Assembly (NCBI GenBank): GCA_022578965.1
Contig: MU400785.1
Location: 1-43,849 of the forward strand
Length of the DNA stretch: 43,849 bases
Source of the DNA: Xylaria sp. FL1777
Lineage: Eukaryota > Ascomycota > Sordariomycetes > Xylariales > Xylariaceae
Direction of reading: 5' to 3'
Below the pieces are notes generated by a model that saw only the letters and a list, made by a program, of their open reading frames with translations, searched no databases and had not been told where the DNA came from. Shown one piece after another: positions 1-11,446 of this stretch. Position numbers and translations under genes: made by a program. Every line of letters begins with the position of its first letter. Position 1 is the stretch's first letter.

Positions 1-57
1 AATAAAATTATAAATTATCTTTTTTCTACTAATAAAATAGCAATATATAATAAAGCA

Positions 58-95
<38 letters not shown>

Positions 96-428
96 CAGAA
101 AATAAAAAGAAAACTAGCAGAAAAAGCAAAAGCGCCTTTTTAAAAGTTCTAAAAAACAAAAAAAAAGCTTTTATACATTTTTTAAAAAAGCAAAAAGTCT
201 AAAAATTTCAAAAAAAGTTCTTTTGCTTTTTAATTATTACTTTTTATTTAGCAAGCTAATTAATAAAAACTAGTTATTATAAAATAAAAAAACTTTAAAG
301 TAATAGTATAAACATTATTATATAAAGTTTTTATTTAGCTTTTTATATAGTTTTATTTATAAGTACATAAATAAAAAAACTGCGCTATAAAGCAATATAG
401 CAAGTTATTAATAATAATAATAAATAAT
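1..428 (+). mobile_element. LINE family 2, copy alpha: 3' end fragment
   Basis: This is the reverse complement of the 3' end of the longer family-2 LINE at 3834-20030; the match runs through about 3840-4230 there. Shared landmarks include the run of Lys-coding A-rich sequence, the stretch around 250-330 and the end at about 400-428, where (TAA)n-like simple sequence forms the tail. In the sense direction (plus) it contains only the C-terminal, lysine-rich end of ORF2 and the 3' UTR. The 5' side leaves the window. Its tail abuts the oppositely oriented copy beta, inside the endonuclease coding region of that copy, so alpha probably inserted into beta. I could not define a target-site duplication because only one edge is visible. 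Confidence 0.7.
61..94. repeat. poly-A run of 34 bases
   Basis: A homopolymer of A within the lysine-rich C-terminal part of the LINE family-2 ORF2 relic (copy alpha). The equivalent place in copy gamma is the T/GC-rich tract at about 4150-4220. The run is probably expanded AAA/AAG lysine codons rather than a poly-A tail, because the LINE sequence continues beyond it to 428. Confidence 0.7.
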
Positions 429-458
429 AAAAATTAAAGTTATTTATAAATATATAAT

Positions 459-1194
459 GTTTAGTAGCATAGTAGCATACGCTTAGCTACTTTTTTTAAA
501 GTTGTAAGTTTAAGTTTTGCTTAATCTATAGTTGCTTTGCTTTAAAACAAAAGTTAGTTTGCTTTTAGCTTAGTTTAAACTATACGCTTGCTATACTAAA
601 AACACAAAAATTAAAAATTAAATAGCTAAACTAAAAGTCTAAAAACCTTGCTTTTCTGCTAGTGCAACAATATAAATAATTAACCTAATATATTAGTTAC
701 TATAAAAACAAGCAGCTTTAGTTTTTGCTACTAATACTACATAAGCACTAGTTTCCTTATATAATAAACAGCCTATATTTCTAGCGTAATTAAAACTTAA
801 AGCTTACTACTTAGCGCTAAGCAATTTACAAAAAATATAGCGCTATATAATGCTTAAAATTTACTTAACACTGTATTATTTATAGCTCGTAGAACCTAAA
901 GCCAGCAAAAAAGCGCCCTTATTACTAATCAACAGAAAACCCTCTCGTTAGCGCGCTAATTTTTATACCTCTGCATTACAAAGCAGAAGCACTGCTAACT
1001 TAGCATATAAGATTTAAAGCAAAGTATTATGTAAAAAAAGCAACGAATTAATAAAATCTGTAGCAAAACTGTTATATACTTTGCATATATAAGTAGTTTT
1101 TGCTCCAAAAAAGGTTTCCACTTATATAAAGTCTTACTAAATAGCTATTAGCATAGCCAATAGGCCGTTTATCCAAGTAATACAAATTATTATT
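459..1194 (+). mobile_element. tRNA-derived SINE, copy 1
   Basis: About 735 bp with a tRNA-like head, a body of about 600 bp and a tail identical in design to the family-1 LINE (GCATAGCC, TAGGCCGTTTATCCAAGTAA, then TACAAATTATT). It is flanked by the duplication AAATATATAATG (448-459 and 1195-1206). The empty site is preserved at 9054-9068 in LINE copy gamma, which proves the insertion. Copies 2 and 3 (21797-22529 and 40865-41597) are colinear, with transitions only. This copy is the most degraded at the head: the B-box relic lies at about 507-517 and the A-box is altered. Confidence 0.85.
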
Positions 1195-1979
1195 AAATAT
1201 ATAATGTTTTTTTAGCTTGCTTGCTTTATATATTTCTTAAATTAAGTTATATTATATTGTTTTTTCTTAATTTAATAAATATATTAATTATAAAGTTATT
1301 ACTAAATTATTATTGCTTATTATTATTTTTGCTTAGTTTTTATTAGCATTTTTTGCTAATATTATTATTGCAATTTTTTTATTTATATATAATGTAGCTT
1401 TACTTTTTAACTAAATAACTTAATAGCTATTACTATTAAAGCAATATATATTATTATATTTATTAATTATTAGCTTTTAAACTATTATATAATCAAAGCT
1501 ATTATTTTATAATATGTATGCTATATTGCTTTTAAATTTTATAATGTTTTAAAAAGCAATATTATATATTATTAAGTTAATAAAAATAAGTTTTTGTTTA
1601 TATTATTAGTTTATTATTTTTTTGCTAATAACTTTTCTTTATTTAGCTATATAAATGCTAATACTATTAGCATTTTTCAATTACTTTTATTTATTTTTTT
1701 ATTTATTACTGCTGCTTTTTTAATACTTTAAAAGCTTTTAAATTATAGTATATATGCTACTTTTACTTTGGTTTTTTGTTTAACTTTTTTTTAGCAAGCT
1801 TTATTTTATACTATATATGCTTTTTTGCAATTTATATATTTTTGCTTTATTTTTTGCGTTTTTATTAAGCAGCTTTTTTTTTTTTTTAATGCTTTAAAGC
1901 TAAATAATAGCTGCACTTTAAGTTTTTATAGCAATATTTAGCTATATGTTTATATTTATAGCAATTAAAATACTGCATA

Positions 1980-2605
1980 TAAGGTTAATAATTAGTTCGG
2001 ACTAATTAGTTTAAACTAAAACTAAAGACTAATTAGTTTTTTTTCGAGGTAATTAAAAACTAGTTAGTTTAAACTAAAAACTAACTAGTTTTTTTTTAAA
2101 GTGATTAAAAACTAATTAGTCCGAACTAAAGACTAACTAGTTTTTTTTTTTAGTAATTAAAACTAGTTAGTTTAAACTAAAACTAATTAGTCTTTAGTTC
2201 AAACTAACTAGTTTAAATAAAAACTAAAGAATTAAAATTATTATTATTATTTTAAATATGCTTTAATATTAAATGTTTTTTATTTTAATATATATATTAA
2301 AGTATTCTTTATATAAATATATATTTATTTAGTTTTATTATAAATTATTATTATATATTAACTAGGTTTATATTAAAAAATCAAAAACTAATTAGTTTAA
2401 ACTAAAAACTAACTAGTTTTTTTTTTTAGTGATTAAAAACTAGTTAGTTTAAACTAAAGACTAACTAGTTTTTTTTTTTAGTGATTAAAAACTAGTTAGT
2501 TTAAACTAAAAACTAATTAGTCTAAAATTTTAATGATTAAAAACTAATTAGTCCTTAGTTTAAACTAATTTAGTCCTTATACTAAGAACTAAATTACTAA
2601 CTTTA
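1980..2605. mobile_element. hAT MITE 1 with mirrored palindrome arrays
   Basis: A 626-bp element flanked by the 8-bp duplication ACTGCATA (1972-1979 and 2606-2613). The empty site is in copy gamma at 18993-19000. The terminal inverted repeats are TAAGGTTAATAATTAGT on the left and, on the reverse strand of the right end, TAAAGTTAGTAATTTAGT. Both are CAGGGTT(A/G)(A/G)TAATT-type hAT ends altered by C-to-T/G-to-A. Inside, about four units of roughly 50 bp lie on each side of an AT-rich core (about 2231-2385). Each unit holds palindromes such as AACTAGTTAGTTTAAACTAA and a T-tract. There is no reading frame; the transposase must come from elsewhere. Confidence 0.85.
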
Positions 2606-2945
2606 ACTGCATAACTTTAAGCTTTATTATAAAAAGCTTGCAGTTAAATAGCTAGGCGTTTTATAAAAAGCTATTATTGCATATTGTTTTAGCTGCTATT
2701 ATGCTACTTATATGTAATAATATTAATATAAATTTAGCTTTTGCGTTTTTAAGCAGCATTTTTTTATACTTTATAACTTTAAAATGCTTGCTATATAATA
2801 ACTATAAAAAGTTTTTATTTAAATATACTGCTTTAATGCGTTTTGCTAAAATGCTTTTTATTATTAATGCTGCCTTTTTTTGTTGTATTTTTAATTTTTC
2901 CTTAAAAGCTTTTATAATCTATTTCCTTTTTTTAGCCTTTTAATT

Positions 2946-3833
2946 ATTTTAGGTGATTTAAACTAGAATGGTTTTTGCGTTTGTACTTCTTTAGCTATAC
3001 TACTCCTTTATTAATTATAACCTTTTTTACCCTTTTTAACACAAACTTGGAATTTTGGTTTAAAGTAATTATGTTAATTTTTTTGCTTACGTTTTTATTT
3101 AAAAAACAACAAACTATAATTTATTTACGCAGTAACTTTAAATCTGTTTAAAGTTATACTTAATTAATTAATTATTGTATTTTGTATATAGTTATATTTT
3201 TTTTGTATTTTTTTAACGCTTGGTTTTTGTTGTATTATATATTATAAATTTTTTAACCGAAATATTGTTTTTTTTACTATTGTTTTTTTTGCGATTATTT
3301 TGCTTGCTTATATAGTTTACTATACTAGCGTTTATGCTACTTTTTATATTTAAATTAACTAACTTTTTTAATACTACTTTTATTGCTTTTAACTTTAAAA
3401 ATAATTTTAATTATAAAAGCAATAATTTAAATACGAAATCTAATTTTATATGCTAGCAATAAGTTGCAATAAATATATAAAAGTATTAATATTGCAATTA
3501 TAATTAAAGCTATAATTTTTGTTAGTTTTTAAAGAAATAGCTTTTATTGCAAATTATAATTAATAACTAGTTAAAGCTATAAATACGCAAAATAATTAAC
3601 GTATTAAAAGATTTTAAAGTTTAATAGCGTTTTTAAAAAGCTAATATTTAAATAAAATTTAAAAAAAACAATGCAAGTTATAATATTATTAATATTTTTG
3701 CATTTTAAAACAAGCTTTTTATTTTATTTAAATAACTAGCTTTTATTAAATTTAATTTTAAAGCATTTAAAGCTTTTAGTAAAAAGCTTTATTAAATTAA
3801 AAATGTTTATAATATGTAATAAATTAAAAGGTT
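2946..3833. other. unresolved AT-rich stretch flanking LINE copy gamma
   Basis: No gene recognised. The segment lies outside both family-2 LINE copies. It may be an upstream part of the Gypsy element whose pol resumes at 20031, because LINE copy gamma separates the two, but I could not align it to a gag or protease motif. Bases 2990-3070 keep more C and G than the surroundings (CCCTTTTTAAC, CTTGGAATTTTGG). Confidence 0.4.
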
Positions 3834-3999
3834 ACTTTGTTATATTATTATTAATAACTTGCTGTGCTGCTTTGTAGCGCGGTTTTTTTACCTGTGTACC
3901 TATAGGTAAAACTATATAAAAAGCCAAATAAAAACCCTATGCAATAATGTTTATGCTATTACTTTAAAGTTTTTTTACTTTATAACAACTAGTTTTTAT

Positions 4000-6694
4000 T
4001 AATTAGCTTGCTAAACAAAAAATAATAGTTAAAAAGCAGAAAAACTTTTTTTAAAGCTTTTAGATTTTTTGCTTTTTTAGAAAGCGCATAAAAGCTTCTT
4101 TTTTATTTTTTGGAACCTTTAAAAAAGCACTTTTGCTTTTTTTGCTGGTTTTTTTTTTATTTTTTGCTTTTTTTTTTTTTTTTTGCTTTTTTTTTTTTAT
4201 TTTTTTTTTTTTTTTTTTTAACTGCTTTATTATATATTGTTATTTTATTAGTAGTAAGTAGCTATTTTGCAATATTATTTGTAGCTTTAAGTTTTTTTAT
4301 AGCTAATTATAAGTTTTTGTTAGTTTATAGCAGTTTAGCTGCAAAGCTTTTTTATAGCTGCTTTTTTTTGTTTTTTAGTAAGTTATAATATAAAACTACA
4401 TGCTAAAAAGTTTTTTTTTTTTTGCGCATTTATAAAAAAGCATAAAAAAGCTTAAAACTTTTTTTTTATATAAAAACGCCTTTAGTTTTATTTTTTTAGT
4501 ATATATTCATATTATTATAGCTGCTTTATATTTTAGTAATTTGCTATACTTTTTAAAGGCTTTATTTTTGTTAAGCTTTTGTTTAGCTATTACTAAATAA
4601 TTATTGCTTGTTTTAGTTTAGCTTTATTTGCTTATTTTTTTTTTAATGCAATTTTAGGTTTTTTTTTTTTAATTATTTTTTTTGCTAAAAGTTTAAAGCT
4701 ACTATTAGATTTTTTTTAGCTATGCTTTTTTTGTTGCTTATAAGCCTGCTTTTTGTTTAGTTTTTAGCTTTTTAAGCTTTTATATTTTAAATAAAAGTTT
4801 TAATTTTTTTTATTGCTTTTTGGATTAATTTTTTAATTATTAAGCTTTTTATATAATGCTTGCAAGCTGCTATTTTACTGCTAAAATACAAATTAATAAA
4901 AGAAATTTTTATTTTAGTTTTTAAGTGCTTTATTTTAGTTGCTTTAAAAGCTTTAGCTATATATTTAAAGCATTTATTTTAAATTGCTACTAATAAGTTA
5001 ATAATGCTTTTTGCTTTGTTTTTTTTAAAGTTTTTATGCTAAATTATTGTACTATAAGCTAAAGTGCTTTATATTATTATAACATATATTTGCTTTGTTT
5101 TTATTACGCTACTACTTTATATAAAGTTTTATAGTTTAATTACTACATATAATTAAATGCTTAGTTTTTTTTTAAGCTTTGCTAAGTATTTTTTTTATTT
5201 TATATTTTTGTTAAACTATATTTTTAAAAACTTTGCGCTATTTTTTAAGTATATTATTATGTTAAAAAGGTATATTATTTGCATAAGCGCTGTTTTATTG
5301 CTACAAAAGTGCATTAATTTGCTTTTTTGCAGTATAAACTTTATTTTATGTTATTTTGCTTAGCTTTTATATATTTTTTATGCTGCTTTTAAAGCTTTAT
5401 AGTTTTGTTTTATATTTAGGTCTGCTATAATAAAGTTAATATTATTAATAAAGCTAATTATTACTAGCTTTTAGTATATAACAAAGTTATTATAAAGTAT
5501 TAAAATATATAAAAAGAAAAAAAAAAGTAAAAGCAAAAACCTTTAAAAAACTTTAGCTTTTAGCGCTATTAGTTAAAATATTGCTTTATTAAAGCAAAAA
5601 TATATTATGCAGTTTAATATAAAAAAGTTTACTTATATAATTATTTAAAAAAAAAAGCTTTTTTGTTGCAAAATATATATTATTTTTTTTTATTAATAGT
5701 ATTAAAAGCTTTTGTAATGTTTAGCTGTAATAAAAACGCTATGCTTTTTTTGCTAATTGTTTTTTTTGCTGTTTTTAATACTAGTTTAATAATTACGTTT
5801 ATTAATTTGTTTTGTTTGTTATTTATTTAGTTGTTTAGCAAAAGACTTTCTTGCTTAGCTACTTTTATTATATAGTAATATAGCTTTTTTTTTAGTACTT
5901 TTTTTATTATATAAATAAGCGCAATAAAGCATTACTTTTTAGCTATTTTTTTAGTTTTTTTTAACTTTTTAAGTTTAAGTATAACTATTATTTTTGTTTG
6001 CTTAAATTATACTAAATAATACTTTAATAAAAAGCTAATAATATATAATGTTGTTATTTTTTTTGCTAAAGTAAGTTTATAAGCTTTAAAAAAGCCATTA
6101 AATAATAAGTTGTTTTTTAGCGCTTTTTATAGCACTAACTTTTATATTAACAATATTATGTTTTTTTTTTGTATTAATATTAATTATAAACTTTTAATAC
6201 CTATTATAAATTAGATTTTTTTTAGGTATATTAAATAAGTTTGCTAATAATGCAAAAAAAAAGCGTTTTGCTAATAAAGCTGTTTTTTTTTTAAAAGTAT
6301 TAGTAAAAAGTAGCTTATTTTTTATTTGTTTTAATAGTAAAATTATAATAACTTTTAAAGCTAGCTTATAAGCAAACTTTGCTTATTTAGCTAAGCTTTA
6401 TAATAATTTAAAATTTTTAAATATTTTTATAAATGCTTGTTTTTAGCTGCATTTTTATGCTTTTTTTACTTTATTATTAAAAGCTTTCTTTTTTTTTTTA
6501 AAAGCTTGTTATGCTGCTTTAGTTTTTTTGCTTTAAAATTTGCAGTATGCTTATTTTGCTTTTTTTTTTGTTTTAACTACTTTTAAAAACTACTAAAGTA
6601 ATACTTAGTGTTTTTTTTTTATAGTTTTTTTAAGCATTATTTTATTTGCTATTTTTATTAATTGCTAAATTAAAAAGTTAAAAGCATTATTTAG
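4000..6694 (-). pseudogene. LINE family-2 ORF2 relic: reverse transcriptase and C-terminus
   Basis: Minus-strand relic of a LINE reverse transcriptase, which would copy the element's RNA at a nicked target. The catalytic block reads SFINNINF at about 5433-5456, where the two Asn codons (5441-5446) stand where Asp-Asp is expected, each explained by one G-to-A change. It is followed by a block read as ADLNIKQNYKALKAA (ancestral AGPNxEQNY type) and then KIKFILQKSKLMHF, the order seen in fungal Tad1-group RTs (DD-I-N-x-L, GP-x-x-E-x-N, HG-x-x-F-x-x-x-K-x-x-x-x-H-F). Many TAA/TAG stops fall where Gln or Trp is expected. The C-terminal end (4388-4000) is strongly lysine-rich. The domain's 5' part continues at 8681 beyond an inserted retroposon. 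Confidence 0.75.
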
Positions 6695-6711
6695 TTCATT
6701 AAGTATATATA

Positions 6712-8663
6712 TTGTATTACTTAGGTTTAACGGCTTTAAAAAGCTATGCTAGAAGCTACTTAATTTTATACGTAAGTAAAAACTGTGCTAAAGCTAAATA
6801 AAAACATTTTTGTTAACTGCTTGCTATTATAACTTATATTTTTTTTATAACTAATTATATAAGTGCTACTGTTTAAAAATTATGTTGCTTGATTTTTATT
6901 TAATATTATTGCTTTTACTGCTTGCGTTTTTGTTTGTTATATAAATATAGCTTTTTGTTATTTAAACTGCTTATTAATAGTTTTTAAACAAGTTTTTTTT
7001 AAGCTAGTTCTAAAGCTTTAACATATTAGCAATAGTTTGCAATTTTGTTTTTTACGCAGTTATTAGCGCAGTTTTTTTTAATAAATAACTTTTTAAGCAA
7101 ATAATATTTTTGCTTGCTAAATTATTAGCTTTTTGCTTGCGTAACGTTTTTATAATAGCAATAATACGTAGTTAGCTTAAAGTTAATTTAATTATAAACT
7201 ATATAAAGCAGTAAATAAAAGCGTTTTTAGTTAGCTTATACGCTTAAATAGCTTTTAAATATTTTGCTGCTTAAGCTAAATAGTTGCTTTAATAAAAAAA
7301 GCATATAGCTGCTTTTTTTTTAGTTTATATAAAGCATAAGTTTGTTTTATTTTTAGCGTATTTTAAAAATCTATATTAGCTACATTTTTACTTATTTTTA
7401 TATATGCTAGTTTAATAGCTTTATTTTTAGTAGCTATAATATTAAGTTGTTATTATATTTATAAAATAAAAAGCTATTTAAAAGTAGCAATAATTTTAAA
7501 AAAGTTTATTAGTATATATTATGTTTGCATTTTTTGCAGTTATAACTTTAATGTATATTAAGTATATTTTTTGCTTATGCTATAACAAGCAAAATAAAAA
7601 AAACAGCTTTTTGATTTTTAGCTTTTAGTTAATTAGTTTAAGTTAAGCTAGCATTTTTTATTTTTTTATTTTTAGTATTTGTTTAATTAGCAAGCTTAAA
7701 ACTATTAGCTAATATAATTAAAAGTGCACTTTTAATTTTTTACTAAACGCTTAATAAGCTTATAACATATTTACTAGCATTTAAGTTTAAATTTTCTGCT
7801 TATTAAAAATAACCTTTTAATTATTATTTAATAGTTTATATACTGCTTAAACTATGTTTGCTTTTATTGCTTAGTTTAGCTTTTATATTATAATTAACTT
7901 TATTTTTACTTTAGTTTTATAGCTAACAAAAGTTATAATAATAGCTTAATTAAAGTTTATTGCTATAATAGCTTTAAAATAAGTTAATAAAACAACGCAT
8001 AAAAATTTTTTATTATTGTTTATTTATAGCATATTAATATAAAACATAAACTGCTAACAAAAAAAGTTATTAATTTTAGCTTGCTTATTTATGCAATTTT
8101 TAAATTGCTAAATTTATGCGTGCAGCAATTTTACTTTTATAGTAAGCTTTTTTTGCTTTATTAATAATGCTTATAATAAGTTTTAATTAGTATGCTTACT
8201 ACTTTTAATACTACTGTTTATTTATAGCTGCTTGCTTATTTGCTAAAAATAGTATGCTTTTAATAGCTTTTTAATAATTTAGCAAGCACTATAAATAGTT
8301 TGCTTATTTAAATTTTCCTTAAAAAAAATCTTAGCGTTTATTATTGCTTTGTTTAGCTTATTTATATAATACTGCAAGTTTAACATTAAGCTTATTACTA
8401 GCTACTACTAGTTTAAGTTTATACTATTAGCTAATTATAGCTAGTTCTATATTAAAAAAGTTGCGTTATAATTTTTTGCTCCTTTTATTTTTACCTTTAT
8501 TTTTTCTTAGGCTATTATTTATACGAGCTCGTTTTATATATAGCAGGTCTTTATAAGTCTAGTTCTTAAAGCTGCGCAAGTGTTCTTATAAATTTAGCCA
8601 GTTACAAAAAAAAGCAAAAAAGCCAATCTAATTTATTATAGTGCTATATTATATTGCTCATTA
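6712..8663 (-). mobile_element. 1.95-kb retroposon, copy C
   Basis: A reverse-orientation copy of the elements at 9287-11250 and 37029-38944, flanked by the 17-bp duplication TTCATTAAGTATATATA (6695-6711 and 8664-8680). Its sense strand is minus. The 3' end is at 6712, carrying the tail shared with the family-1 LINE and the SINEs (on plus: TTGTATTACTTAGG, AACGGC, AGCTATGCT, then AAGTAAAAAC). The 5' end, near 8663, is about as complete as that of copy A. Variable long target duplications and a fixed 3' end point to target-primed reverse transcription. It interrupts the RT domain of LINE copy gamma. Confidence 0.85.
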
Positions 8664-8680
8664 TTCATTAAGTATATATA

Positions 8681-9286
8681 ACATATGTATTTTTATAATA
8701 ATAGCTTTTGCTTTTATAGCTGCTTTATTTTTGTTTAATTTAAGCTAGTTTTATTTTTTTGCTTTTTTTAAATATTTCTATAAAGCTACTTTTAAATTAA
8801 TTATAATTTTTAATGCTTTATAATTAAAACTTAGCTATTTTAAGTCCTTTTAATAAGTAGTAACTAAATTACTAAATATTTATATTAAGTTTATTATTAA
8901 GCTTTTTTATTTATGCCTTATTTTAGTTACTTTTTTTTAAAGAATAGCTAGCATAAAATTTTATTATATAATAAACTTAAGCAGTTTATTTGCTTTTTAG
9001 CTTTTTTTGCTTTTTAAGTTTTATAATAAGTAATAAAAATTAAAGTTGCTTATAAATATATAATGTTTTTTTAGCTTGCTTATTTTATGTATTTTTTAAA
9101 TTAAACTACGCTAAATTGTTTTTTTTTAATTTAGCAAATATATTAACTATAAAGTTACTACTAAGTTATTATTATTTATTATAACTTTTGCTTAGTTTTT
9201 ACTAGCGTTTTTTATTAATGTTTTTATTATAATTTTTTTTTTTTTTTTTTGTACAATATATGTTTTATTATTTTTTTTTTGTTTAT
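8681..9286 (-). pseudogene. LINE family-2 ORF2 relic: AP endonuclease C-terminal half
   Basis: On the minus strand the segment reads ISNFNFYYLL at about 9045-9016, fitting the APE motif GDFNxHHPLW after reversing G-to-A and C-to-T. Downstream comes a helix-rich segment (KANKLLKFII), and then an INLI block near the ancestral ID-L/V-F motif that closes the endonuclease domain. The enzyme would nick the target DNA to prime reverse transcription. The frame continues into the RT portion beyond the inserted copy C. Bases 9287 onward are an insertion; the domain's N-terminal part lies in 11264-11446 and 18590 onward. Confidence 0.7.
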
Positions 9287-11250
9287 TTTTTATATATAAT
9301 AAGCTATATAATATATAATAATTAGGGGGGCTTTTTTTGCTTTTCTTTATAACTAACCAGATTTACAAGAACACTTATATAGCTTTAAGAACTAGACTTA
9401 TAAAAACCTGCTATATACAAAACAAGCTTATATAAGTAATAACCTAAAAAAAAATAGAAGTAAAAATAAAAAAAGCAAAAAACTATAACGCAACTTCTTT
9501 AATATAGAACTAGCTGCAATTAGCTAATAATGCAAACTTAAACTAGTAGCAGCTAGCAATAAGCTTAACGTTAAACTTGCAGTGCTATATAAACAAGCTA
9601 AATAAAACAATAATAAACGCTAAAATCTTTCTTAAAAAAAACTTAAATAAGCAAACTATTTATAATACCCGCTAAGTTATTAAAAAGTTATTAAAGGCAT
9701 ATTACTTTTAGCAAATAAATAAGTAGTTATAAGCAAATAGCAGCAATAAAAGTAGCAAACGTGCTATTTAAAACTTATTATAAGCATTATTAATAAAGCA
9801 AAAAAAGCTTGCTATAAAAATAAAATTGCTGCACGCGCAAATTTAGCAATTTAAACATCACATAAGCAAACAAGCTAAAATTGCTAATTTTTTTTGCTAA
9901 TAGCTCATGTTTTATATAAACGCGCTATAAATAAATAACAGCAAAAAATTTTTATATATTGTTTTATTAACTTATTTTAAAGCTATTATAGCAACAAACT
10001 TTAATTAAGCTATTATTATAACTTTTGCTAGCTATAAAGCTAAAATAAAAACAAAGTTAATTATAATATAAAAGCTAAACTAAGCAATAAAAGCAAACGT
10101 AATTTAAGCAGCATATAAACTACTAAACAATAATTAAAAAGTTATTTTTAACAAGCAAAAAATTTAAACTTAAATACTAGTAAATATATTATAAGCTTGT
10201 TAAACGTTTAGCAAAAAATCAAAAGTGCACTTTTAACTATACTAGCTAATAGCTTTAAACTTACTAACTAAACAAATGCTAAAAAAAAAAAAAAAAAAAA
10301 TGCTAGCTTAACTTAAGCTAACTAATTAAAAGCTAAAAATTAAAAAGCTGTTTTTTTTACTTTGCTTATTATAGCGCAAGCAAAAAATATACTTAATATA
10401 TATTAAGGTTATAACTACAAAAAATGTAAACATAGCATATATTAATAAACTTTTTTAAAACTATTGCTACTTTTAAGTAGCTTTTTATTTTATAAATATA
10501 ATAATAACTTAATGCTATAGCTATTAAAAATAAAACTATTAAGCTAACATATATAAAAACAAGCAAAAATATAGCTAATATAAATTTTTAAAATATACTA
10601 AAAATAAAACAAACTTATGTTTTATGCAAACTAAAAAAAAAGCAGCTATATGTTTTTTTATTAAAATAACTATTTAGCTTAAATAACAAAATACTTAAAA
10701 GCTATTTAAGCATATAAGCTAGCTAAAAACGCTTTTATTTACTATTTTATGCAGTTTGTAATAAAGCTAACTTAAAGCTAATTATACATTATTACTGCTA
10801 TAAAAACGTTACGCAAGCAAAAAGCTAACAATTTAACAAACAAAAATACTATTTGCTTAAAAGGTTGCTTACTAAAAAAAACTACGCTAGTAACTATGCA
10901 AAAAATAAAATCGCAAACTATTGCTAATATACTAAAGCCCTAAAACTAACCTAAAAAAAACCTATTTAAGGACCGTTAATAAGCAGTCTAAATAACAAAA
11001 AGCTACGCTTGCGTAGCAAGCAAAAACGCAAGCAGCAAAAGCAGCAGTATTAAATAAAAATTAAGCAACGCAATTTCTAAATAGTAGCGCTTATATAATT
11101 AGCTATAAAAAAAGTATAAATTATAATAGCAAGCAGTTAGCAAAAATATTTTTATTTAGCTTTAGTATAGTTTTTACCTACATATAAAATTAAGTAGCTT
11201 TTAGCATGGCTTTTTAAAGCTATTAGTCCTAAGTAATATAATATATATAA
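9287..11250 (+). mobile_element. 1.95-kb retroposon, copy A
   Basis: Same element as copies B and C, plus sense, ending in the shared tail (TAGCATGGC, CTATTAGTCCTAAGTAATA, then TAATATATATA). It is flanked by TTTTTTTGTTTAT (about 9274-9286 and 11251-11263). The empty site in LINE copy beta is at about 1374-1386. Similarity with copy C extends the 5' end to about 9287, through a stretch with six G at 9315-9320. The body appears to have been coding on plus but no domain is recognised; see copy B. Confidence 0.8.
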
Positions 11251-11263
11251 TTTTTTTGTTTAT

Positions 11264-11446
11264 ATATAATATAGCTTTGCTTTTTAATTAAATAACTTAG
11301 TAGCTATTACTACTAAAGCAATATATATTGCTATGTTTATTAATTATTAGCTTTTAAACTACTATATAGTTAAAACTATTATTTTATAGCATATATACTA
11401 TATTGCTTTTAAATCTTGTAATGTTTTAAAAAGCAATATTATATAT
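11264..11446 (-). mobile_element. LINE family-2 copy gamma, internal piece between insertions A and LINE 1.1
   Basis: A short piece of the family-2 LINE left between two insertions. It is colinear with 1387-1569 of copy beta, including the blocks TTAATTAAATAACTTAGTAG and AAAGCAATATATATT. It belongs to the N-terminal part of the ORF2 endonuclease relic. Its right end (11432-11446, AGCAATATTATATAT) is the left target duplication of the family-1 LINE. Confidence 0.75.

Larger units (their letters stand above)
429..2945 (-). mobile_element. LINE family 2, copy beta: ORF1 and start of ORF2, interrupted
   Basis: Three pieces (429-458, 1207-1979, 2614-2945) line up in order with pieces of copy gamma (9025-9286, 11264-11446, 18590-19330), differing almost only by transitions. 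Coding sense is minus. The 2614-2945 piece carries the ORF1 zone upstream of the zinc knuckles. At 429-445 the minus strand reads NFNFYY, the mutated counterpart of the AP-endonuclease motif DFNxHH. Similarity to gamma stops at about 2945, so this copy is 5'-truncated within ORF1. The left end stops just after the endonuclease motif, where copy alpha begins in opposite orientation. A SINE and a hAT MITE have inserted; both empty sites survive in copy gamma. Confidence 0.75.

Noticed and set aside
2677..2943. Plus-strand open stretch of 88 codons (also 19064-19330), Phe/Leu/Ile-rich, looking like a small membrane protein
   Set aside because: Both copies are antisense shadows of the LINE 2 ORF1 relic on the minus strand; the hydrophobic composition is what lysine-rich coding gives on the opposite strand.
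429..2945. Separate 'half-LINE' element carrying only ORF1
   Set aside because: The frame in copy gamma continues from this region through the endonuclease motif at 9025-9045 into 8681 and the RT at 5441, so it is part of LINE family 2.
4110..4388. Plus-strand open stretch with long Phe runs
   Set aside because: Antisense of the lysine-rich ORF2 C-terminus of LINE copy gamma; the same sequence occurs inverted at about 1-230.
9287..11250. Helitron or DNA transposon for the 1.95-kb element
   Set aside because: There are no terminal inverted repeats, target duplications are 13-17 bp and variable, and the 3' tail is shared with a LINE; this fits target-primed reverse transcription.
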